The notes beneath the pieces were generated by a model that was not told the origin of the DNA, did not search any database, and saw only the letters and a list, made by a program, of their open reading frames with translations. Positions 19,081-26,429 of a stretch of DNA of 64,000 bases are shown piece by piece (within the stretch, counting starts at the first letter, position 1; the number at the start of each line of letters is the position of its first letter). The DNA comes from JAVVSK01 sp036654235. GTDB taxonomy: Bacteria; Bacillota; Clostridia; Christensenellales; CAG-138. The stretch covers positions 91,131-155,130 of the forward strand of contig JAVVSK010000002.1 of assembly GCA_036654235.1 (NCBI GenBank), read 5' to 3'. Position numbers and translations under genes: made by a program.

Positions 19081-19182
19081 TTTAAAGCTACGCTTGACTA
19101 TTCGGGTATTGACGATTGTGACGAAATACCTAGGCAATTAATTGAACCAGTTTCTTCTGAATTTCAAATAGTCAAAGCTTGA
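19081..19182 (+). other. Possible C-terminal remnant of a lost gene
   Basis: An open stretch of about 33 codons ending in TGA has protein-like composition (e.g. LDYSGIDDCDEIPRQLIEP) but no start or ribosome site, and directly abuts the duplicated dockerin fragment. It may be the tail of a gene cut by the same rearrangement. Family not recognised. The bases from 19183 to 19350 are AT-rich with nothing I can support. Confidence 0.25.
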
Positions 19183-19350
19183 ATATCAAAAGTACATCCT
19201 TAAACAGATTGATCAATTATTAAATATTTTAAAAAAGAAAAGAATGAGAATTATTGAGGGGCTATGAGGCGCAATCGTATGAGCAACCACGGTAAGCAGT
19301 AATATGTGCAATAGCGCAAAAGCATAATTGAACGTAAAATTATGCACAAT

Positions 19351-19398
19351 AAAAAAAATTAAAACCGCCCTAAAACATAGAGTTTTTAGGACGGTTTT
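19351..19398 (-). terminator. Terminator of the tRNA-Thr/tRNA-Pro transcript
   Basis: A 15-bp stem with G-U pairs (arms 19361-19375 and 19384-19398) is followed on the minus strand by a run rich in T (19360-19351). It lies directly after tRNA-Pro. Confidence 0.8.
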
Positions 19399-19400
19399 AG

Positions 19401-19477
19401 TGGTCGAGGCGACAAGATTTGAACTTGCGACCTTTTGGTCCCGAACCAAACGCGCTACCAAGCTGCGCTACGCCTCG
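19401..19477 (-). tRNA. tRNA-Pro (anticodon CGG)
   Basis: Read on the minus strand, a full cloverleaf can be drawn: acceptor stem CGAGGCG with CGCCTCG, D arm with TTGGTAGCGC, anticodon loop TTCGGGA (CGG), T arm with GTTCAAATC, and an encoded CCA end (19403-19401). Confidence 0.95.
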
Positions 19478-19486
19478 AAAAAAAAG

Positions 19487-19562
19487 TGGAGCCAATGTGG
19501 GGACTCGAACCCCAGACCTGCGCATTACGAATGCGCTGCTCTACCAACTGAGCTACATTGGC
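19487..19562 (-). tRNA. tRNA-Thr (anticodon CGT)
   Basis: The acceptor stem is GCCAATG with CATTGGC, the anticodon stem GCGCA/TGCGC encloses loop TTCGTAA (CGT), the T loop is GTTCGAGTC and CCA is encoded (19489-19487). It lies 9 bp upstream of tRNA-Pro in the same transcript. Confidence 0.95.
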
Positions 19563-19587
19563 ACACGAAAGGCACTCACGAATATGA

Positions 19588-19616
19588 ATTATAGCACAAG
19601 TTCAACCAATTGTCAC
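19588..19616 (-). promoter_or_regulatory. Promoter of the tRNA pair
   Basis: On the minus strand GTGACA (19616-19611) and TATAAT (19593-19588) are 17 bp apart. The tRNA-Thr 5' end lies 25 bp after the -10 box. Confidence 0.7.
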
Positions 19617-19682
19617 TACTCAAAACCCTAAATGTACGCCTTTATTCAAAATATATTTGCCGGTAACGACTATCTTAGTCAT

Positions 19683-20165
19683 CTATTTATGATATTTTTC
19701 TCCGGTAGAAATTTTAAACGCGCGATATATCTGTTCGAGAAGCATGACCCGAAAGAGCATATGTGGAAACGTTAAATCGGAAAAGCTGACGCAATAATCC
19801 GCGCGCGCCAGTACATCGGAGGAAAGTCCGTTCGAACCACCGATAATAAAATCGAGAGTCGATGATTTTAAAAGGGAAGCCTCTAAAAGCGCGGAAAAAG
19901 CACAAGAATCGTATTTCTTTCCGCTTATCGCAAGAGCCACTACCGTATTTCTACCGTCGAGCCTATTTAAAATTTTTTCGCCCTCAATCGCCTTAATCTT
20001 AAACAGCTCCTTTTCACTCGCGGAATATTCGTCGCTCTCGTCCTTAATTTCAACAACCTCAATGTTCGCAAAGCGAGAAATACGCTTTATATATTCTGAA
20101 CATGCGCTCGCGAAAAAATCGCGTTTTAACTTTCCAACGGCAATTATCCGAATATGCGCCGCCAT
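19683..20165 (-). CDS. rlmH: 23S rRNA (pseudouridine1915-N3)-methyltransferase RlmH
   Basis: A 160-residue SPOUT methyltransferase. The N-terminal IRIIAVGKLK, the SAM-knot IIGGSNGLS and the C-terminal LLEQIYRAFKI...YHK are typical of RlmH (family length about 155-160). It methylates pseudouridine 1915 of 23S rRNA using SAM. It is the last gene of the nadE-eda-CPBP-rlmH operon, 1 bp behind its neighbour. Confidence 0.95.
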   Translation of the reverse strand: MAAHIRIIAVGKLKRDFFASACSEYIKRISRFANIEVVEIKDESDEYSASEKELFKIKAIEGEKILNRLDGRNTVVALAISGKKYDSCAFSALLEASLLKSSTLDFIIGGSNGLSSDVLARADYCVSFSDLTFPHMLFRVMLLEQIYRAFKISTGEKYHK

Positions 20166-20166
20166 A

Positions 20167-21132
20167 TCAGCTCATGACCCCAAATATATAGAGCGCCGTA
20201 AGAACGTTTACAAATAAGAGAAACGTAGCCGATAATAAAAGTGGAGGCAGGATATAACGCTTTCTTATCGAGATTTGCGGGAAAAGTTCAGGGATATCTT
20301 CGACGGTATAGCCCTTTTCCTGTAGTTCTTTCGCCGAAATACTCGCCATATTCTCAACAGGAATTGGAAGTAGGGGCTGCAACCCGCGCTTTTTAAACGC
20401 GCCATATGAAAGAAAAATTATCGCTCCACCAAATAAAATTAATATCAGTGCGTCGTAAAGTTCGTTCCCGAACATTGAATATTCGTTCGGAACGAACTCG
20501 TTAAAAATAACGGAGACGGTATTTATCGTCATATGCGCTATTATCGCCGGATAGATAGAGCGCGAATCGTAAGCTACTAGACCCAACATAATCCCGGCAA
20601 ATAAAAGCGCAATAAAGCTCAATGGATCCATATGTAAAAGTGCAAACAATATTGCGGTCAATAAAACGACCTTCGTCCGCCCCATAACGAGCCATGAAAA
20701 CATAAGCGTTCCGCGAAAGAGCCGCTCCTCCGCGATCGGCGCAAGTATGCAGCTTGTAAAGAAATATGCTATACCCGCGAAAGATAATAACGACGGCAAT
20801 TCAAGACCGGTTTCGACCATAGTAAAGTCGCGGGTAAAGTAATAAAAAAGCCCCATTATACCGCTCATGATTAAGAAAGTTCCAAAGCCTATAACGACCG
20901 AAAGAGCCCCTTGTTGAAAGCTTATTCTTCGCGTTCCGAATTCGGGCGGCTTAGCCTTTCTCGTAAAGAAAACCGCGGGAATATATATTGATAATACCGT
21001 TATAAATAGCGCGCTTAGGAGAAAAGACGAAACCACGTCGGTAGGGTTGAAATATGAAATTATCAGATTAGCAACGAAAACTAAGTTTACAACAAGTAAA
21101 TATAGGCGCGCCGCACCGGCGTATCTTTTCAT
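20167..21132 (-). CDS. CPBP (CAAX/Abi) family intramembrane metalloprotease
   Basis: A 321-residue polytopic membrane protein with about eight hydrophobic segments. The family signature is present: Glu135-Glu136-x3-Arg140 in AEERLFRG, then His167 in FALLHMD, and a third motif in AHMTINTVS. Relatives are the Rce1-type membrane proteases; bacterial substrates are mostly unknown. The ATG overlaps the eda stop by 4 bp. Confidence 0.9.
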   Translation of the reverse strand: MKRYAGAARLYLLVVNLVFVANLIISYFNPTDVVSSFLLSALFITVLSIYIPAVFFTRKAKPPEFGTRRISFQQGALSVVIGFGTFLIMSGIMGLFYYFTRDFTMVETGLELPSLLSFAGIAYFFTSCILAPIAEERLFRGTLMFSWLVMGRTKVVLLTAILFALLHMDPLSFIALLFAGIMLGLVAYDSRSIYPAIIAHMTINTVSVIFNEFVPNEYSMFGNELYDALILILFGGAIIFLSYGAFKKRGLQPLLPIPVENMASISAKELQEKGYTVEDIPELFPQISIRKRYILPPLLLSATFLLFVNVLTALYIFGVMS

Positions 21133-21758
21133 CTCGCCGCCTCCAAATATTTTTTAGCAAATTCATAAATTTTATTAAAATCGCGCAATTTTATGCAATC
21201 TTTGTCGAATATGCCGGAGCTTATCCCGAAAGCAACCGCCCCAGCTTTTTTAAAACCGCCTATATCTTCTATTTTAAGATTCGCAACAGCCGCCAGCTTT
21301 ATATTAGAAAGCGGAGCTAAAACCGCCTTAAAATATTGTGCGCCAAATAATCCCGCCGGAAATACTTTAACTATATCCGCCCCGATAGAATCCGCATAAG
21401 CTATTTCGGTCGGCGTAAGCGCTCCGGGAATTGAAATCAGCCCAAGCTCCTTCGTCCTTTCAACAACCGCGATATCCGTATTCGGTGAAACAATAAAAGA
21501 TGCGCCCGCACGATGCGCCTGATCAACTTTTTCGGCGGTCATAACCGTTCCCGCGCCTATCGCCATTTTATCGCCGAACCTTTCGCTAATTCGCGAGATT
21601 ATAGAGATTGTATCATAATTTTCATTCGAAAATGTCGCTTCTATAGCACGAATCCCCGCCGCATACACTGCGTCCATTAGAGGATCAATATAAATGTCGG
21701 GTATATTGCGCATTATAGCTATGATTTTTGTTTCAAGTATTGTATAAAGTGAATTCAA
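21129..21758 (-). CDS. eda: KDPG/KHG aldolase
   Basis: A class I aldolase with TIM-barrel fold, 209 residues. The Schiff-base lysine is Lys131 in VKVFPAG, Glu40 is in IEATF, and the phosphate-binding loops IGAGTV and FGISSGI are seen. It would cleave 2-keto-3-deoxy-6-phosphogluconate, or 4-hydroxy-2-oxoglutarate, to pyruvate. No KDPG kinase or dehydratase lies beside it, so the sugar-acid pathway it serves is not shown here. It overlaps nadE and the CPBP gene by 4 bp each. Confidence 0.9.
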   Translation of the reverse strand: MNSLYTILETKIIAIMRNIPDIYIDPLMDAVYAAGIRAIEATFSNENYDTISIISRISERFGDKMAIGAGTVMTAEKVDQAHRAGASFIVSPNTDIAVVERTKELGLISIPGALTPTEIAYADSIGADIVKVFPAGLFGAQYFKAVLAPLSNIKLAAVANLKIEDIGGFKKAGAVAFGISSGIFDKDCIKLRDFNKIYEFAKKYLEAAR

Positions 21759-23455
21759 TTTTGTTTTAATAACTCCTCATATTCGCGTAAAAAATCGGCA
21801 TTTGTCCCATCGGACGGCATATCAAAAAATTTCGGCGCAATCGAAATCAATATATTTGGGACTTCGGGGGCGCAGTTGCGTTTAAACGCCTGTGAAAAAA
21901 ATCTTTTTATAAAAACAAGTAGCGCGTCCATAATTACCTTTTCATCTATCAACGGATTCTCCGCTTTCGCGCGCAAAAAAAGTTCTTTAACGCTACATCC
22001 GTAGTTTACAAAGTTGTAGATAAAAGAATCGTGAAGCGAATAGTCACCTAAAATTTCCTCAGTTCTTTGAGACGGGGAATCTGCCTCAGGAGGTAACAGC
22101 TCGGGGCTGACCGGCGTTTCTAATATATCGTTTAAAACGCTTTGGCATTCTAAGTTATCCTTTGCATACAGCGCTACGACTTCACGTATTACGGTTTTCG
22201 GAAGCGATGCATTTATCGAATATTGAGCCATATGATCCCCGCCGAAAGTCGTAAAGCCGAGAGCCGATTCGGAAAGATCGCCCGTTCCGACATCAAGAAG
22301 GTTTAGCATATTTGAAAACGAAAGTAAAAGCTGCGTTCTCTCCCGCGCTTGCGCATTTTCATACGTAACACCGCGAAGCTCCTCGTTATAGCCTATGTCC
22401 GAAAAATGTTGACGCACGGCCTTTTCTATTGATATTTCCTTAAAGTCCGCGCCGAGAGCTTTAACGAGAAGCTCGGCGTTATTTTTCGTTCTAATTGTCG
22501 ATCCGAAACAGGGCATACTAACCCCTAAAACTGCGCTCTTAATCGGCTTATTCATAAGACGCGCCGCTTCTACCGCCGCGATAAGAGCCAGAGCACTATC
22601 GAGTCCACCGCTAACCCCGATTACGAAGCCGTTCGCTTTTATATGCTCCGCGCGCTTTTTTAACGCATGCGCCTGCATCGTAACTATTCTCCGACATTCG
22701 GCCTCCCTCTCCGATTTATTTTCCGAAAGATAAGACTTCCGTTTCGAAACCGGTTTTTTTTCATATATCCGGTCGCGTTCAATAGCGAAAATATCAACAT
22801 CAGCAAATACGAAAGCGTCCTCGGAAAAAGGTTCGCTAACCGCTAAAACTTTTCCGTCGTTAACGATAGCGCAAAGAGAATCGAAAAGCTCGCCCGTTGC
22901 AGATTCGCCTATATTCGGAGACGCAAAAGCAAAAGCCGCGCAAGCGCGCTTCGATGCGTCTTTTAGCGACGCAAGTATCTCGCCCTCGCTATATGCGCGC
23001 GCACCGCTAACTGTTGAGGAAAACAAAAGGCGTTCGCGATTCGATGAAAGCTCTATATTAGGAAGCTCAAGAGCGTCAAAAACGCTTGATATAGGTTCAA
23101 TACCAACTTCCTTTAAAATAAGAGCACTTTCAGAATCCAAAACATACGCCTTTAATGATTTTTTTTGAAGGTATGCCCTTTCGTTTACGGGAAAATATGC
23201 AGTTATATTTGACGCGGCGAGGGCGTTAAGAATTTCGTTTAATGCTGCTTTTCGCCCGGCTTCTACGGTTTTTGTATTTTTAAGCGTTCCGACGGTCAGA
23301 CCTGTTAGGCATTCTGAAGGGAAAATAATAAAGTCCGCCGAAATCGTCTTCGCCTTCTCTATAGCGGATAAAATTCCGCGTATATTAAATTCTGAGTCGA
23401 AAAGTTTTAAAGCCGGCGACGCCGCCGCTATACGTATGCCTGTTTTTTTATCCAT
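21755..23455 (-). CDS. nadE: NAD+ synthase with degenerate glutaminase domain
   Basis: The C-terminal half is a complete NAD synthetase: PP-loop SGGLDS (residues 282-287) and LLDVGTGDLSE. The N-terminal half (about 1-230) is nitrilase-like but altered. Where glutamine-dependent NadE has FPE, this has FPSE; the CEDLW-type segment with the nucleophile Cys appears absent, and the protein is 566 residues against the usual 630-650. The enzyme therefore probably uses free ammonia to amidate nicotinate adenine dinucleotide. First gene of a four-gene overlapping operon. Confidence 0.88.
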   Translation of the reverse strand: MDKKTGIRIAAASPALKLFDSEFNIRGILSAIEKAKTISADFIIFPSECLTGLTVGTLKNTKTVEAGRKAALNEILNALAASNITAYFPVNERAYLQKKSLKAYVLDSESALILKEVGIEPISSVFDALELPNIELSSNRERLLFSSTVSGARAYSEGEILASLKDASKRACAAFAFASPNIGESATGELFDSLCAIVNDGKVLAVSEPFSEDAFVFADVDIFAIERDRIYEKKPVSKRKSYLSENKSEREAECRRIVTMQAHALKKRAEHIKANGFVIGVSGGLDSALALIAAVEAARLMNKPIKSAVLGVSMPCFGSTIRTKNNAELLVKALGADFKEISIEKAVRQHFSDIGYNEELRGVTYENAQARERTQLLLSFSNMLNLLDVGTGDLSESALGFTTFGGDHMAQYSINASLPKTVIREVVALYAKDNLECQSVLNDILETPVSPELLPPEADSPSQRTEEILGDYSLHDSFIYNFVNYGCSVKELFLRAKAENPLIDEKVIMDALLVFIKRFFSQAFKRNCAPEVPNILISIAPKFFDMPSDGTNADFLREYEELLKQN

Positions 23456-23486
23456 GAATAAGCCTCTTTTTTTGAAAAATGACTTT

Positions 23487-24332
23487 TTAGTTAAACAGCG
23501 CCGTTAGCCAACCGAAAAGGTTAATATCGCTGAATTTTATTACTAAACCCCAAAGGTTAAGACCTTGTATTCCCTGCGCTATAAGCATGGGCTTTAATAC
23601 TAAGTCGAATATAACTGCAAAAACGATAAGTATCGCAATTATAGCTATGCCCCAGATTATGCGCGACTTAGCGTAAGTTCTAAGCACCTGATTTTTCTTC
23701 GAAAACGACATTATTATAGCCGCAATAAGCCCGACTATAGGAATAAAAAATAAAAGCTGTAGAAAGAAGAAACCCGTTGTTGTTACTTTTTTTCCATCTG
23801 CATCGAATTCACCTTCGTCGTTAGAGGCTTCATCGAAACAAACAAAGTTATATTGGTCTGTATCTATTTCCGCTTTATCTTCCTTAGCTTTTTCATCCAC
23901 TTTTGGCTCTTCGGAAGTTTCCTTGGATTCTTCCTCTGCAACGGGTTCTTCCGAAGCTGCGATAGGTTCTGCAACGGGTTCTTCCGGTTCTGCGATAGGC
24001 TCTGCAACGGGTTCTTCCGAAGCTGCGATAGGCTCTGCAACGGGTTCTTCCGGTTCTGTATCGTTTTCGAGTGCCGATGCGAAAGATTTTCCCTCCGTCC
24101 TAACCGCGCCTATCTTAGCCAACTCAGAAAAGTCTGCCGTATCAATATCGAATTTACCGTCACCGATATATTTTCCGCTTCCGGTTTCCTTAATAAGCGA
24201 ATCTAAGGTTATCCTTTCTACGCATTCTTCATCGGAAATTTTTCTGTCTTCAATCGGAGAACCGCAAAATATACAAAACTTTAGTGTTCCCTCAATTTTT
24301 CTCCCACATTTTACGCAGTATTTGAATATCAT
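23487..24332 (-). CDS. Zinc-ribbon membrane protein with acidic repeat linker
   Basis: A 281-residue protein in three parts. An N-terminal zinc ribbon has CVKCGR and CIFCGS; an acidic linker (about 95-160) holds four 11-residue repeats based on EEPVAEPIA; two or three hydrophobic segments form the C-terminal third. The start at 24332 follows AAAGGAGG; a longer reading from 24362 lacks a ribosome site. Zinc-ribbon membrane proteins of this form are common in Clostridia but of unknown role. Confidence 0.8.
   Translation of the reverse strand: MIFKYCVKCGRKIEGTLKFCIFCGSPIEDRKISDEECVERITLDSLIKETGSGKYIGDGKFDIDTADFSELAKIGAVRTEGKSFASALENDTEPEEPVAEPIAASEEPVAEPIAEPEEPVAEPIAASEEPVAEEESKETSEEPKVDEKAKEDKAEIDTDQYNFVCFDEASNDEGEFDADGKKVTTTGFFFLQLLFFIPIVGLIAAIIMSFSKKNQVLRTYAKSRIIWGIAIIAILIVFAVIFDLVLKPMLIAQGIQGLNLWGLVIKFSDINLFGWLTALFN
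23938..24060 (-). repeat. 33-bp tandem repeats in the zinc-ribbon gene
   Basis: About four direct copies of a 33-bp unit (11 codons) lie in frame. Alternate copies are more alike (AAS type and AEP type), which points to a 66-bp higher-order unit made by recent expansion. Copy number may vary between strains. Confidence 0.8.
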
Positions 24333-24409
24333 TTGCTTTCCTCCTTTGTTAATCCGAAACAAAAAGCGCGGCTAAAATGCATGTTTTATCCGCAAATTTA
24401 AGACACCGC

Positions 24410-25585
24410 TTATCCAAGTTCGGAGAACACCTTTACAAACGCTAAAACTGCCCTGTCCATCTCGCTTTTCGTATGCGTCGCCGTATAGCTCGTTCGAAGG
24501 AGGCATTGATTTTCAGGTGTCGCGGGGGGTAAAACCGGATTAACATAGACACCCTCGTTTAACAGATGTTTCGCGGCGATAAGCGTTCTCTCCACCGAAT
24601 AAGTATATACCGGAATTATCGCGGTTTCACCGTCCATAATCGGAATATTGTTTTTCCTTAGCTCACCGCGCATATAGTTTGCGATATTGATAAGATTTTT
24701 TTGTCTATCCGGCTCGTTCTTCATTATACGAAGCGCTTCTAGGGCACATGCTGCGTTCGACGGAGGGATCGACGCGCTAAAGATAAACGGACGCGATTTA
24801 TGCCTTACGAAAAAAGCAACGTCTTTATTCGCGACCATACACCCTCCTAGAGAGGCGAGAGACTTTGAGAAGGTTGTCATTATTATATCGACATTATCGG
24901 TAAGGCCATAATAATTCGCCGTCCCCCTACCGCAATTCCCGATCATCCCGACCCCATGAGCATCGTCTATCATAAGCCGCGCGCCGTACTTTTTCTTTAG
25001 TTCAACTATCTCGGGGATCTTCGCTATATCGCCGCTCATTGAAAAAACGCCGTCGGTCACTATTAGCTTAGGAGCTTCCGCGGGCAGTCTCCCAAGCTTA
25101 TCCTCAAGATCCGCCATATCGCTATGCTCATATTTTATTAGGTTTTTAGCGAAACTTAGGCGCGAAGCGTCAACTAAACTCGCATGATTCTCCGCATCTC
25201 CTATTATATAGGTATGCCTTGTCGCGAGAGCCGAGATTATTCCTAGATTAGTTTGAAACCCGGTCGAAAACGTTACCGCCTCTTCCTTCCCAAAAAAATC
25301 GGCCAATTCCGCTTCAAGTTCCTGATGTAAAACTAAAGTTCCGTTTAAAAAACGCGAACCCGAACAACCCGTGCCGTATTTATCTAAGGCTTGATGCGCC
25401 GCCTTTATTGTTCGCGGATCGTTCGTTAGACCCATATAATTATTCGAGCCCAACATGATTGTATTTTTTCCGTTTATTACGACTTCCGTATCCTGTGCAG
25501 TTTCCAGTGCGTTAAAATATGGGTATAGTCCACAATCTATAAGATCATATATGTAGTCTACCCCTGAAAAATCAAATAAGTCCAA
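24410..25585 (-). CDS. PLP-dependent alpha-oxoamine synthase (KBL/AONS/SPT family)
   Basis: A fold-type I PLP enzyme of 391 residues. The Schiff-base lysine is Lys241 in TFSKSLASLGG, with His134, Asp208 and His210 (DDAHG) around the cofactor, and the family motif GTGCSGSRFLNGT. This family condenses an amino acid with an acyl-CoA. The motif wording is close both to 2-amino-3-ketobutyrate CoA ligase and to bacterial serine palmitoyltransferase. No bio genes or threonine dehydrogenase lie nearby, so I do not choose among glycine acetyltransferase, AONS and SPT. Confidence 0.8.
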   Translation of the reverse strand: MDLFDFSGVDYIYDLIDCGLYPYFNALETAQDTEVVINGKNTIMLGSNNYMGLTNDPRTIKAAHQALDKYGTGCSGSRFLNGTLVLHQELEAELADFFGKEEAVTFSTGFQTNLGIISALATRHTYIIGDAENHASLVDASRLSFAKNLIKYEHSDMADLEDKLGRLPAEAPKLIVTDGVFSMSGDIAKIPEIVELKKKYGARLMIDDAHGVGMIGNCGRGTANYYGLTDNVDIIMTTFSKSLASLGGCMVANKDVAFFVRHKSRPFIFSASIPPSNAACALEALRIMKNEPDRQKNLINIANYMRGELRKNNIPIMDGETAIIPVYTYSVERTLIAAKHLLNEGVYVNPVLPPATPENQCLLRTSYTATHTKSEMDRAVLAFVKVFSELG

Positions 25586-25889
25586 ATGAATTCTCCTCTT
25601 TAAAATAACTATAGCGCACCCAAGTGAAAAAATATATACCTCGAGTTATGCGCTTTTTTTAAATAATAATAGTAATACAATATTATAACGCCTTTTTACA
25701 ATGTTCGCAAGTAGGAGCAGACGCTTTATTCTTTCTTCTCGTTTCCAAATTATGGATAAAAAGGCATACTTATATTCGACATTGTCTAAAAAAATAATGA
25801 CGTACAAAAAAGCATTCGTCCCGTCTCTTTATAAAAATCGTTTCCCCCATTTTTGGTCTTCTATATAATAGTAAAATTCGCTTAAATTA
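25586..25889. other. Gene-free stretch between oxoamine synthase and NUDIX remnant
   Basis: About 300 AT-rich bases contain the presumable upstream region of the oxoamine synthase gene. I see no RNA, repeat or clear promoter. Confidence 0.4.
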
Positions 25890-26286
25890 TCATTCTCTAA
25901 AATGGTGAGCATTTCCAAAAAAATCTTCCGCGCGGATATGCTTTTCAAGATCCCTACGATTTATCCAAAACGCAGCTCCCTCGTTCGACGCGCAAAGCTC
26001 TCCCAAATATTTCTTTGTTTTATAACAAAAAACGACGTATCTCTCACCGTCAAAACTTTGAAACTGTTTTATGCCGCAAAGTTTAGGGTTCTTTATAGTT
26101 AGCCCTGTCTCCTCATACACCTCGCGAATTACGGATTCTACAAACGATTCGCCCTTTTAAACATGCCCACCCGGAAACGTTATTCCCGGTCAATTCGGAT
26201 CTATCCTGTTTTGTACAAAAATATTCCCTCTATCGTCATATACCATGCACATATTCGTAAATATAGCTTTTTTCGTTCTTTTCCAT
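25890..26286 (-). pseudogene. Decayed NUDIX hydrolase (MutT-like)
   Basis: Read on the minus strand this would be a NUDIX protein of about 132 residues. It starts at an ATG (26286) behind GGGAG, and its Nudix box continues into GESFVESVIREVYEETGL. Three lesions are seen: an A run (26273-26268) that seems one base too long, shifting the frame; TGA at 26192-26190 where relatives have Trp (DPN-x-PG); and TAA at 26159-26157 where Glu is expected (GGHV-x-KGE). Each stop is one substitution from the expected codon. The rest reads through to a normal stop at 25890. It is almost certainly inactive. Confidence 0.8.
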
Positions 26287-26328
26287 TGGTTGTTTCTCCC
26301 GGATAAATTACTTTAATAATGCCCATAT

Positions 26329-26365
26329 GCTTTTTGGGCGGCGCACTATGCACCGCCCAAAAAGC
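26329..26365. repeat. Perfect 13-bp inverted repeat downstream of thrS
   Basis: GCTTTTTGGGCGG (26329-26341) pairs with CCGCCCAAAAAGC (26353-26365). The T run is inside the stem and neither strand has a T tail after it, so it is not a textbook terminator. It lies 65 bp after thrS and could still end transcription or protect mRNA. Confidence 0.6.
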
Positions 26366-26429
26366 AAAAATAAAAATATAACTATGAAAGGCAAAAATAA
26401 CCTTGAAGCCGTAAATTAAGTTAAAAGCT

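Noticed and set aside
19213..19631. Short open frames over the tRNA pair
   Set aside because: They read through tRNA genes on either strand and have no ribosome site.
23938..24060. CRISPR array
   Set aside because: The repeats are adjacent, in frame and without spacers; they encode a protein linker.
23853..24375. Serine/alanine-rich and Phe/Cys-rich frames on the plus strand
   Set aside because: They are mirror translations of the repeat region of the zinc-ribbon gene.
26190..26192. UGA recoding as Trp or selenocysteine in the NUDIX gene
   Set aside because: A TAA stop and a frameshift are also present, and Trp is the expected residue, so decay explains it better.
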